A stretch of DNA of 20,600 nt. Origin: CAYVKY01 sp964452115 (GTDB taxonomy: Bacteria; Bacteroidota; Ignavibacteria; Tepidaquicellales; Tepidaquicellaceae). This document shows positions 14,281-20,600 of the stretch, in pieces; positions within the stretch are counted from its first letter, which is position 1, and the number at the start of each line of letters is the position of its first letter. The notes beneath the pieces were generated by a model, which saw only the letters and a list, made by a program, of their open reading frames with translations, did not search any database and was not told the DNA's origin. The stretch spans positions 1 through 20,600 of the forward strand of contig CAYVKY010000027.1 in assembly GCA_964452115.1 (NCBI GenBank). Direction: 5' to 3'. A program made the position numbers and the translations under genes.

Positions 14281-16497
14281 ATGAGGTATTGTGTTGCAAT
14301 TTTATTACTTTTATTAATTTCGAATAATTTTAGCACAGCGTTAGCGGCATTACCGCAGGATTCTGCAGCCGCGATAATTAAGGGCACAGTTAAATCCGGC
14401 GAAGGCAAACCCATTGACGGTGCGAACGTTGTTATAAAGGGAACGATTGACGGTGCTACGACCGACTCAAGCGGATATTTCGAATTTGAAACATCAAAAT
14501 TTGGCAGCAGGGTTCTGCTTGTGACGGCGATTGAATTCGGCGACAAGGAGTTTGATATTGATATAATTCCCGGACAGGTCATAATTAAAAATGTAACAAT
14601 TACAAAAGGCGAATACAAAACCGATGAAATACTCGTTACTGCGAGTTCATTCACATCGGGTCAAAATTCCCGCGTTACTATCACTCCGCTTGAAATTGTG
14701 CAAATCTCCGGCTCGCAGGCAGACTTGTACCGCGCAATCACTACATTCCCCGGCTCGAATCAGGTGGACGAAGGCAGCCGTATTGCCGTAAGGGGCGGCG
14801 AGCCGAACGAAGTACTCACAATGCTCGACGGCGCAACTATGTACAAGCCGTTTATCTTTGACGATACATATAATACATCAACTTTTTCCACCATAAATCC
14901 GTGGGAAATGAAAGGAATTAACTTTTCCAGCGGTGGATTTTCCGCAAAATACGGCAACGTGCTTTCTGCGGTACTCGACCTGCAGACTTATGATTTTCCG
15001 AACAGCAGCGGTGCATTTCTGTGGGCAGGGCTTACAGGCGTGAATTTATCGGGACAGTATGTTTCATCAAACAGAAAATTCGGTGCAACAATTGACGGCG
15101 GCGTGAGTGTGATCAGACCTTATTTTTTGTTCAACGGCATTACTACGGATTACTCCCCCGACCCGTCCGCAAATACACTCGGCGGAACATTAACGTTTAA
15201 AACATCAGCATCAGGGCTGCTGAAAATTTATGCAAATTATAATGACGATAAAATCGGCATCCGCAGCATCAGCCCTTCGTACAACGGTTACTTTAACGGC
15301 AGCACAAATAATTTCTTTTCAAATATAAAATATTCTTTTGCTCCGTCATCAATCAGTCTGCTGAATACTTCCATTAGTATTAATTCGATTAAGACAAAAA
15401 ATAAATACGGAGTACTGGACAATACAACAACCGAAAACTATGCTAAACTCAGAAGTGATTTCGGGATTCCGCTTTCGACACAGATAAATTTTGATGCAGG
15501 CGCAGAGCTGGAATACTCGGAAAATAAAGCATCGGGCACATATCCCGTTTATTTTTACAATCTGAATCCCGATGCATTATCATACAAACTCAATGCAATG
15601 CAGCACACCTCGCGCATCGGAGGATATGCGGAAGTGTCCAGCCGTATGATAAAAAATTTCCTGCTGCAAACTGGCATCAGGAGCGATTATTACACACTCT
15701 CGGGCAAGAGTATTATTGACCCGAGACTCTCGATGGTTTACAGACTTTCGCAGACACTTTTTCTGAAAGGTGCTGCAGGCATTTACCGTCAGGATCCGTC
15801 CCTGCAGTATTATTCGCAAATGAACACCACCGGACTTTCGCCTGAAAAAGCCGTGCATTATATCTTGGGATTTGAATTCAACAGTGAAAACGATTATATA
15901 CTAAGAGTTGAATCGTATTATAAAAAATATTCAAATCTCATTACATATAATCCCCTGAATTACGGCATATCCACTGACGGCGAAGGCACGGCAAAAGGTA
16001 TTGATGTATTCCTGAAAGCGCGTTATAAATCCGCGATTAACGGATGGATTTCATATTCGGCGGTTGATTCGAAAAGAAGCGCATCTCCCGTATCAGGTGA
16101 ATTCCCTGCGGATTACGACATCACTCACACGCTTTCGGTTGTTGCCAATTTCAGATTCACAAGCGAACTCACGCTCGGACTGACATACAGATATGCAACC
16201 GGCAAGCCGTACACGCCCATAACCGGCAGCATTCCCGATACAACGCAGAATGTTTACATTCCGCTTTACGCCGGCTACAACAGCGGCAGATTTCCCGAAT
16301 ACCACAGGTTCGACGCGAGCATTCAGTATATTTTCAGATTGTTCAACCGGATTGCAGTCGGTGTGATTTCCGTAATGAATATATTCAACAACAAAAATAT
16401 TTACGAATACACTTATAACCGCGACTACTCGCAGCGGCGTACGGTATATACAAATTCCGTAAGAGAAGTTTATCTCGGATTCGGATTCTATTTATAA
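14281..16497 (+). CDS. TonB-dependent outer-membrane receptor with CarboxypepD_reg-like domain
   Basis: 738 residues. The signal peptide is about 1-22 (ending ALAA). Residues about 32-110 form a carboxypeptidase-regulatory-like beta-sandwich (IIKGTVKSGEGKPIDGANV, TTDSSGYFEF), common in front of Bacteroidota receptors. A TonB-box-like DEILVTAS (115-122) follows. The plug is about 128-236 (SQADLYRAITTFPGSNQV, IAVRGGEPNEVLTMLDGA, GGFSAKYGNVLSAVLDLQT). The remainder has alternating aromatic/polar strands of a beta-barrel and ends VYLGFGFYL, an outer-membrane insertion-type C-terminus. Such receptors import chelated metals, vitamins or sugars using TonB energy. No SusD partner follows, which argues against the glycan-uptake SusC type; the upstream cupredoxin hints at copper, by inference only. 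Confidence 0.9.
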   Translation: MRYCVAILLLLLISNNFSTALAALPQDSAAAIIKGTVKSGEGKPIDGANVVIKGTIDGATTDSSGYFEFETSKFGSRVLLVTAIEFGDKEFDIDIIPGQVIIKNVTITKGEYKTDEILVTASSFTSGQNSRVTITPLEIVQISGSQADLYRAITTFPGSNQVDEGSRIAVRGGEPNEVLTMLDGATMYKPFIFDDTYNTSTFSTINPWEMKGINFSSGGFSAKYGNVLSAVLDLQTYDFPNSSGAFLWAGLTGVNLSGQYVSSNRKFGATIDGGVSVIRPYFLFNGITTDYSPDPSANTLGGTLTFKTSASGLLKIYANYNDDKIGIRSISPSYNGYFNGSTNNFFSNIKYSFAPSSISLLNTSISINSIKTKNKYGVLDNTTTENYAKLRSDFGIPLSTQINFDAGAELEYSENKASGTYPVYFYNLNPDALSYKLNAMQHTSRIGGYAEVSSRMIKNFLLQTGIRSDYYTLSGKSIIDPRLSMVYRLSQTLFLKGAAGIYRQDPSLQYYSQMNTTGLSPEKAVHYILGFEFNSENDYILRVESYYKKYSNLITYNPLNYGISTDGEGTAKGIDVFLKARYKSAINGWISYSAVDSKRSASPVSGEFPADYDITHTLSVVANFRFTSELTLGLTYRYATGKPYTPITGSIPDTTQNVYIPLYAGYNSGRFPEYHRFDASIQYIFRLFNRIAVGVISVMNIFNNKNIYEYTYNRDYSQRRTVYTNSVREVYLGFGFYL

Positions 16498-16515
16498 ATT
16501 TTAAAAATATCTAAA

Positions 16516-17283
16516 ATGAAAAAACTTATTTTTTTAATTCTGATTTTTACATTCGCTGCCTCAATGCTTAAGGCGGATGACTTTACTGATGCAATGTTAA
16601 AAGCAAAGAAAAATTTAAACTCTGCGATGGCGGGCTATCAGGAAAAAGACCTTCTGAAAGTGAGAGGTGAATTTGAACGGATTCTCCAGCTTAAACAAAA
16701 CGAATGGATAGTAAACTACTATCTCGCAGTATGCGACTACTTCCTTTCCTTCTCATCTATGGGTAAGGGAACGACTGATAATGACAAAATCAAAAAATAC
16801 ACCGAATCAGGATTAGACATTATAGAAAAATCAATTTCCTTAAAAGATGATTTCGCCGATTCGTATGTAATTAAGCTCGGACTTTCATTCAACAGATGGG
16901 TATATGAAAGCAGTAAAATGACGGATATCATGGCACAGTCAACCGAGGCGCAGAAAAAAGCCGAAGAACTCGACGCTTCGAATCCCAGACTGAATTTAAT
17001 GAAAGGCCAGTCCGCATATTACACGCCGGTAAATTTCGGCGGTGGTTATGATGCCGCAGTAAAAGATTTGGAAAAATCCCTCGAAAGTTTTTCGACCCGC
17101 GTTGAAAAAGAAACATACTATCCGGACTGGGGCAAAGACCTCACCTACGGCTATCTTGCACTGGCATACAAAAAGCGCAATGACGACGGTGACGACGCAA
17201 AATCAAAAACGACTTACGAAAACGGCTTAAAGGAATTTCCCGATTCAGGTTTCCTGAAATTTTATATAAAAAACAACCTTTGA
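16516..17283 (+). CDS. Periplasmic TPR-like protein
   Basis: 255 residues with a signal peptide (residues 1-20, MKKLIFLILIFTFAASMLKA). The mature part is almost all helical. Repeats spaced like TPR units can be seen: KVRGEFERILQLKQNEWIVNYYLAVCDYF (about 48-76), a unit around SGLDIIEKSISLKDDFADSYVIKLGLSF, and a C-terminal YLALAYKKRNDDGDDAK-x-YENGLKEFPDSGFLKFYI block. TPR proteins are protein-binding scaffolds; no enzymatic residues are expected. It starts 18 bases after the receptor stop, so the two are almost certainly co-transcribed, and it may support the receptor's assembly or function. The partner is unknown. Confidence 0.8.
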   Translation: MKKLIFLILIFTFAASMLKADDFTDAMLKAKKNLNSAMAGYQEKDLLKVRGEFERILQLKQNEWIVNYYLAVCDYFLSFSSMGKGTTDNDKIKKYTESGLDIIEKSISLKDDFADSYVIKLGLSFNRWVYESSKMTDIMAQSTEAQKKAEELDASNPRLNLMKGQSAYYTPVNFGGGYDAAVKDLEKSLESFSTRVEKETYYPDWGKDLTYGYLALAYKKRNDDGDDAKSKTTYENGLKEFPDSGFLKFYIKNNL

Positions 17284-17510
17284 TAGAATTACACAGCCTC
17301 TTTAGGGCTGTGTGAAAATGAATCCTTACCCCCTCGTTCCGATGCTCCAGCGTCGGAACGTTCTTGTTAAAACAATATATTATAATTGGTTATTTAAATA
17401 TATTGATATATTTTGGGTGATTTTTTTAATTTTCACACAGACTCTTTAGGGCGGTGAAATAAAGATAATTAAGTAAGTGAGTAGGGTTTTAGCCCTTTTA
17501 TTCTTGTTTA
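17284..17510. other. Repeat-rich gap after the TPR gene
   Basis: No gene is seen. It holds a hairpin ACACAGCC/GGCTGTGT at 17291-17313, then a palindrome CGTTCCGA/TCGGAACG at 17335-17360 around TGCTCCAGCG, with the same flanks as the copy at 10209. A decayed second copy of the first hairpin lies at 17436-17458 (CACAGACTCTTTAGGGCGGTG against CACAGCCTCTTTAGGGCTGTG). The first hairpin could aid termination of the TPR operon, but no T tract follows it. The two convergent transcription units on either side meet here. Confidence 0.65.
17335..17360. repeat. REP-like palindrome, second copy of the 10209 family
   Basis: CGTTCCGA (17335-17342) pairs with TCGGAACG (17353-17360) around TGCTCCAGCG. The copy at 10209-10234 has the same loop apart from the first base and the same outer flanks (CCCCTCG before, CTTGTTAA after), while the stem bases differ in compensating pairs. 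This shows selection for or mobility of the folded form and not of the exact sequence. Confidence 0.75.
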
Positions 17511-17684
17511 TTACATTTTTGCACAAGCTCTCCGGAGCTTGGAAAGCTGAAGAAAGTTCATCTGATATGTGTCCGATGTCAGTTTGTAACTGTTGTCCGC
17601 ATTATCGGTTCTTGACAGGTTTAATAAATTATCGTATGAATAGTGTGTCTTATTTTCTTTTCCGTCTTTATCTTCAAGTTTCAA
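17511..17684 (-). pseudogene. RHS/YD-repeat fragment A
   Basis: Read from 17684 on the minus strand, this frame gives 57 residues with no start codon at its head, including KENKTHYSYDNLLNLSRTDN and NSYKLTSDTYQ. The xYSYDNLxNLSRxD pattern is a YD (RHS) repeat, found in large cell-surface proteins and polymorphic toxins. It begins in the same frame directly after the TGA stop of the 135-residue gene. Its last 14 codons run into a dispersed palindrome (17518-17541), where the YD likeness ends. It is far too short to be a functional RHS protein and is best read as a remnant. Confidence 0.65.
17524..17541. repeat. Short palindrome interrupting YD fragment A
   Basis: CAAGCTC (17524-17530) pairs with GAGCTTG (17535-17541) around TCCG. 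The left side, 17518-17535, matches 10262-10279 at 17 of 18 bases, so it belongs to the same dispersed repeat as the arm of the element before the BNR gene. It sits where the YD similarity of fragment A stops. Confidence 0.65.
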
Positions 17685-18092
17685 TCATAATATAGTGAAT
17701 TTCTTGAAATCCTTGAGAACATCTTTCTTATATAATTTATAAAAATAAATGCCTTTGTATTTATCATGTAATTCTCTTGATATATCCCATATGAAAAAAT
17801 AAAACCCGATATCTAAATCGTAAAACTGAAATATACTTACAATTTCAATATTATCATTCGAATTCGAATTTGAATCTGTATCATTAATTTGTTTTAAAAA
17901 TACAATCTTAATATCATTACTGTCATTATCACTTATTTTAAAATTAAGCGAAAATTGTAGATATTTATAATATCCAGTATAATTTATCGGGTGTTTCTCC
18001 AGTTTATAATTTATATCTTGAGCCATTATATTATTCGTTTGAAAAATAATAAATAACAAAAAAATATATTTTAAAGACAAAATATTTTCCAT
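17685..18092 (-). CDS. Small secreted protein, C-terminus like a T9SS/FlgD-type sorting domain
   Basis: 135 residues. A signal peptide is visible (MENILSLKYIFLLFIIFQTNNIMAQ, probable cut after Ala24). The middle has an Asp/Asn/Ser-rich low-complexity run (DTDSNSNSND, 71-80). The last 40 residues, GFYFFIWDISRELHD (96-110) and KGIYFYKLYKKDV (113-125) ending KKFTIL, resemble the last strands of the FlgD-like/T9SS C-terminal beta-sandwich (WD... then SGIYFYxL ... KKMxxx). The classic NYPNPFNP opening is absent, so the domain is partial or divergent. The gene is AT-rich, unlike the plus-strand genes before it. Its start overlaps YD fragment B and its stop directly abuts fragment A. No function is known. 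Confidence 0.55.
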   Translation of the reverse strand: MENILSLKYIFLLFIIFQTNNIMAQDINYKLEKHPINYTGYYKYLQFSLNFKISDNDSNDIKIVFLKQINDTDSNSNSNDNIEIVSIFQFYDLDIGFYFFIWDISRELHDKYKGIYFYKLYKKDVLKDFKKFTIL

Positions 18093-18255
18093 TATTTATA
18101 AGATATAGTTTCACATATCTCTGACGGTGCTTCGGAATTTCTTTTACTGTCGTTGTTACATTTCCGTTCAGGTAATAGTCCGGCTGATATCCCATTTTGT
18201 TTTCCCTGCTCTCCTGTCCGGTCACCCGGTTCTTCAGGTTATAGTTCAGTTGAAA
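18031..18255 (-). pseudogene. RHS/YD-repeat fragment B
   Basis: The minus-strand frame opening at 18255 reads FQLNYNLKNRVTGQESRENK, then MGYQPDYYLNGNVTTTVKEI. This resembles RHS core sequence (NRVTG..., DYYLNGNVTT) or the DHLGNVRTTV-type end of it. The YD likeness stops near 18100; the frame then runs on to 18031 by reading the start of the 135-residue gene out of frame. There is no ATG at its head (the first possible start is a GTG inside the motif). It begins 14 bases after the stop codon of the 332-residue gene. It is most likely a remnant, though a short translated linker cannot be excluded. Confidence 0.6.
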
Positions 18256-18269
18256 TTAGTTTTTCTTCA

Positions 18270-19268
18270 TTAATTATTTTCAACATTAAAATTAACTCTA
18301 TAATAATTTAATCCGTCATCTGAACGAATCAATCCGAATCTTTGAGACAGCAATACAACATGTTTATCAAATATAATTACATTAATAATATAGAATCTTT
18401 CTTTTTCCCAGTTATAATTACATTTTATCCATTTTTCATAATTAAATTTATATATTCCATTATCTACCACACAATATAGTTCATCTTCGAAATAATATAC
18501 TATCGGCCAGAATTCCATCTTTTCCATTATTCCTTTTAAATTAAAAGCTATATTATACCAATTTTCGCCGCAATTTGTTGAAAAATATATTCCACTTTTT
18601 GCTGATACAAAGACAAGACTGTCCTTAAAAATAAAATGACCATCTATAAAACCGGGGGTTTTTATTTTTTGTATTATATTATCTTTTATATTTATTATAT
18701 AAGTAAATTCTTTTGTAAGGTCATTTAAATATATTAAATCTTGATTTGATGAAAAAATATTCCATTCCCCATCAGGAATCTCATTTATTTTTTCCCAATT
18801 TACAAAATCTTTTGTTTTGTAAATTCTTTCAGGATATAATGAAATGATAAAATAATCTCCGGATTTAATTATATCAATTAGTACCTCACCCCGTTTTAAC
18901 TTATCTTTATTTAGAAATCTTACAGTAGTCCATTCTTGTTTTTCAAAATCCAGGATACAAATAGTGCCATCCATACTCCAAGTAAAAAGCTTTTTTTTGC
19001 CTTTGAATTCAAAAACCTTCATAAACATAAACGGTTCATAACGGTCATCAAAAATGGCTTTATAATTATAACTTATATCCTGCCAAGATTCGGCATAGTT
19101 TGTTGATTTATATATACCGTTTGATATTGATGCATACAAAGTTGAATCTGAATTTATTATTGATAATATTCCAAATTCATTTTTAGTGGTATCATTAGTT
19201 GTAAAACATAATCCACTTGATTTCAATATCAAACAAAAAATAAAAATAAAAAATATTTTAGTATTCAT
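18270..19268 (-). CDS. Secreted BNR-like beta-propeller protein
   Basis: 332 residues with a signal peptide (MNTKIFFIFIFCLILKSSGL). The body has degenerate Asp-box/BNR blades: GIYKSTNYAESW (51-62), RIYKTKDFVNWEKI (148-161), GIYFSTNCGENW (226-237), GIYKFNYEKWIK (271-282) and GLIRSDDGLNYY (312-323). This is the same blade type as the large T9SS protein at 10365, but there is no T9SS domain here. It is rich in Ile, Asn, Lys and Tyr, and the DNA is markedly AT-rich (18421-18480 has 12 G/C of 60). The ATG overlaps the last codons of YD fragment C by 11 bases. Its role is unknown; a secreted or periplasmic binding protein is the likeliest kind. Confidence 0.7.
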   Translation of the reverse strand: MNTKIFFIFIFCLILKSSGLCFTTNDTTKNEFGILSIINSDSTLYASISNGIYKSTNYAESWQDISYNYKAIFDDRYEPFMFMKVFEFKGKKKLFTWSMDGTICILDFEKQEWTTVRFLNKDKLKRGEVLIDIIKSGDYFIISLYPERIYKTKDFVNWEKINEIPDGEWNIFSSNQDLIYLNDLTKEFTYIINIKDNIIQKIKTPGFIDGHFIFKDSLVFVSAKSGIYFSTNCGENWYNIAFNLKGIMEKMEFWPIVYYFEDELYCVVDNGIYKFNYEKWIKCNYNWEKERFYIINVIIFDKHVVLLSQRFGLIRSDDGLNYYRVNFNVENN

Positions 19269-19515
19269 CTATAATATCGAATATTTTTATTACTTCCCTA
19301 TCTTTTGGACCTCTCCTATCGGGGCTTTCGTGGTAGTCCCTCGTAAGTGTTTGCAGGTTTCCGTCTTTGTCATAGGAAAACGCCTCTACGGGCGAGTAAC
19401 TCTTTACGTTGAACCTATTTACATTCGTGAGGCAGTTTGCTTTGTCATAGGTGTAAATCGAATTCATTTCCCTTTGCTCTACAGGATAGTTCAATCTATA
19501 AATTTGTAAAATTAT
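19258..19515 (-). pseudogene. RHS/YD-repeat fragment C
   Basis: The frame is open from 19515 to a TAA at 19258. It reads YRLNYPVEQREMNSIYTYDK, then ANCLTNVN, FSYDKDGNLQTLTRD and a tail PDRRGPKDREVIKIFDIIDEY. The TYDKANxLTNV and SYDKDGNLQTLTRD blocks are unmistakable YD/RHS repeats. A TTG at 19494 and an in-frame ATG at 19467 are the only possible starts. It begins right at the stop of the edge-truncated propeller gene and ends by overlapping the ATG of the 332-residue gene (11 bases). The G/C content of this stretch is visibly higher than its neighbours. A remnant is most likely; a translated coupling peptide is the alternative. Confidence 0.7.
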
Positions 19516-20600
19516 TTAAGTTTGTAAATTTTTATTCCATTCGTTTTTACATTACAAAGCGGTTTACCTTCTTTGTCCCAAGAACATTTCAGTCCCCAGA
19601 TACAATTATTAAAATAAAAAATATTTTTCATATCATAGTAATAAGGAGTCGGGCTGGTGTAATATCCTTTTGGCAAAATATAATCTATTACCTCTAATAG
19701 TCTTCCTGATTCAATGTCATATTTAAAAAATCCATCTGCATTTGTAAAATAAATTAATTTATTTACCAAAGTAAACCAAAAGCAGCTTCCCTTACTTAAT
19801 ATTTTAAAATCATTATTATACATTATTCCGATATTATCCGGAAATAGTATTTTTCCATTAGATGAAATCAGAATGCATCTGTCATTATTAATAATATGAA
19901 TTTTATAACCAATATCATTGAAACCGGAATCAGAAATATATTCGTTAATTTGCACAATTTTTGAATCATCAGGGTATAAAACATCATAATCCGAATATAT
20001 TCCTCTTTCCTTGTTATATTTACTTATAACGAAATGAAGCTTTCCTTTGTAAATAAAAAAACATTTTATCATGTTTACCGGAAATGAAAACTCAATTTTA
20101 TTAATATCATATTTGCCGGATTTGTCAACTGAGAATAATACATATTCTTTTGAATTATATAACCTGTATAGAATCCACAATTTGCCGTATTCATCAACCT
20201 GATGATTAATAATTTCTGACGTGATATCTAATAATTCGCAGGTGCAATTAAATTGTTTAAAATCTTCTCCTTCAATTATCGTAAAGTATTTATTTGTAAC
20301 CGGCTGAATCATCCATAATACGCTACCATTGCCTGATAATAATGAATAATTCGTTTTGCCAATTGTTTCAGTTGATTCTTCCTTCTTTTCTGCCTTTTCA
20401 TTAAAATTTGTTCTCTCATAATCTATTAAACTACCCTCGTTTATTTTCGCCGGAATTTCATAAGATTTTATTGTACTGTCATGAATTCTGTACAAATAAC
20501 CCATACCCAATAGCCAGATATCGTTTTTTGTACTATTCATATCGTCCAATAGAATTTTACTGAAATATTCTGTAATATTATTGTTTACCCATTTTTGCGG
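19512..20600 (-). CDS. Beta-propeller-like protein, N-terminus beyond window edge
   Basis: The minus-strand frame is open from the window edge (20600, reading PQKWVNNNITEYFSK) through to the stop at 19512, giving 362 residues of the C-terminal part. A possible TTG start at 20549 is not needed, because the frame continues upstream. NDIWLLGMGYLYRIHDSTIK resembles the reg_prop (two-component-regulator propeller) blade, DEYGKLWILYRLYNSKEYVLFSVD a second one, and GFFKYDIESGRLLEVIDY another strand block. No T9SS tag is seen at the end (GIKIYKLK). The DNA is AT-rich, like the 332-residue gene. It may be a paralogue or partner of that secreted propeller; whether it is exported cannot be judged without the N-terminus. 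Confidence 0.65.
   Translation of the reverse strand, partial: PQKWVNNNITEYFSKILLDDMNSTKNDIWLLGMGYLYRIHDSTIKSYEIPAKINEGSLIDYERTNFNEKAEKKEESTETIGKTNYSLLSGNGSVLWMIQPVTNKYFTIIEGEDFKQFNCTCELLDITSEIINHQVDEYGKLWILYRLYNSKEYVLFSVDKSGKYDINKIEFSFPVNMIKCFFIYKGKLHFVISKYNKERGIYSDYDVLYPDDSKIVQINEYISDSGFNDIGYKIHIINNDRCILISSNGKILFPDNIGIMYNNDFKILSKGSCFWFTLVNKLIYFTNADGFFKYDIESGRLLEVIDYILPKGYYTSPTPYYYDMKNIFYFNNCIWGLKCSWDKEGKPLCNVKTNGIKIYKLK

Noticed and set aside
17291..17313. Terminator of the receptor-TPR operon
   Set aside because: A good 8-bp stem just after the TPR stop, but no T tract follows on the plus strand; kept only as a repeat with possible minor termination effect.
17477..17695. 72-residue plus-strand frame with a hydrophobic start
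   Set aside because: It lies antisense to YD fragment A and across a dispersed palindrome; the hydrophobic start comes from T-rich DNA. The minus-strand YD motifs are the better explanation.
17511..19515. Complete RHS polymorphic toxin-immunity array
   Set aside because: The YD pieces are short and lack starts, the PxxxxDPxGL-type core boundary of RHS tips is not visible, and the interleaved genes look like secreted propellers and not toxin or immunity folds.

Overview
The window most likely comes from a metagenome-assembled genome in the Ignavibacteria/Chlorobi branch of the Bacteroidota (FCB) group. Two secreted proteins end in a type IX secretion (T9SS, Por) sorting domain with the NYPNPFNP signature that is very common in Ignavibacteria. 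Starts are preceded by A/T-rich leaders without a clear Shine-Dalgarno sequence, and there is a TonB-dependent receptor with a CarboxypepD_reg-like front end. This assignment is inference from gene style; no marker gene was compared. A 100-N gap at 13421-13520 is flanked by two identical 55-bp copies, so it looks like an assembly join and not unknown sequence.

Region 1 (1-9552, all minus strand) is core metabolism. A likely operon runs leftwards from 5083: mtaB (tRNA methylthiotransferase), a SixA-like histidine phosphatase, an ABC ATPase, a crotonase-fold protein and a HisC-like aminotransferase. It has short gaps or overlaps and closes with a strong hairpin at 471-512. A truncated DUF192 protein lies beyond it at the left edge. 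Upstream are murB, hutU (separated from murB by a hairpin terminator that also fixes the murB start), an exported nitroreductase and an RNase HI-type protein with an unrecognised N-terminal domain.

Region 2 (9679-17283, plus strand) is cell-envelope and secretion genes: a small lipoprotein, a large T9SS-exported BNR/Asp-box propeller protein, then, after a repeat-rich spacer and the N gap, a probable operon of a T9SS-tagged cupredoxin, a TonB-dependent receptor and a periplasmic TPR-like protein. The last three may work together in metal (perhaps copper) handling, but the substrate cannot be read from sequence.

Region 3 (17284-20600, minus strand) is an AT-rich accessory island. Three genes (two propeller-like proteins, one cut by the window edge, and a 135-residue secreted protein with a sorting-domain-like end) alternate with three short, start-less fragments of an RHS/YD-repeat protein. 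Each fragment begins immediately after a stop codon, and two of the three overlap the next gene's start. This gene/YD/gene/YD/gene/YD layout is the most unusual thing in the window.

Across the window, gaps between genes carry small GC-rich palindromes of several families (5188, 8177, 10209, 13075-13336, 17291-17541). They look like REP-type dispersed repeats. No tRNA, rRNA, CRISPR array or intact transposase was seen.
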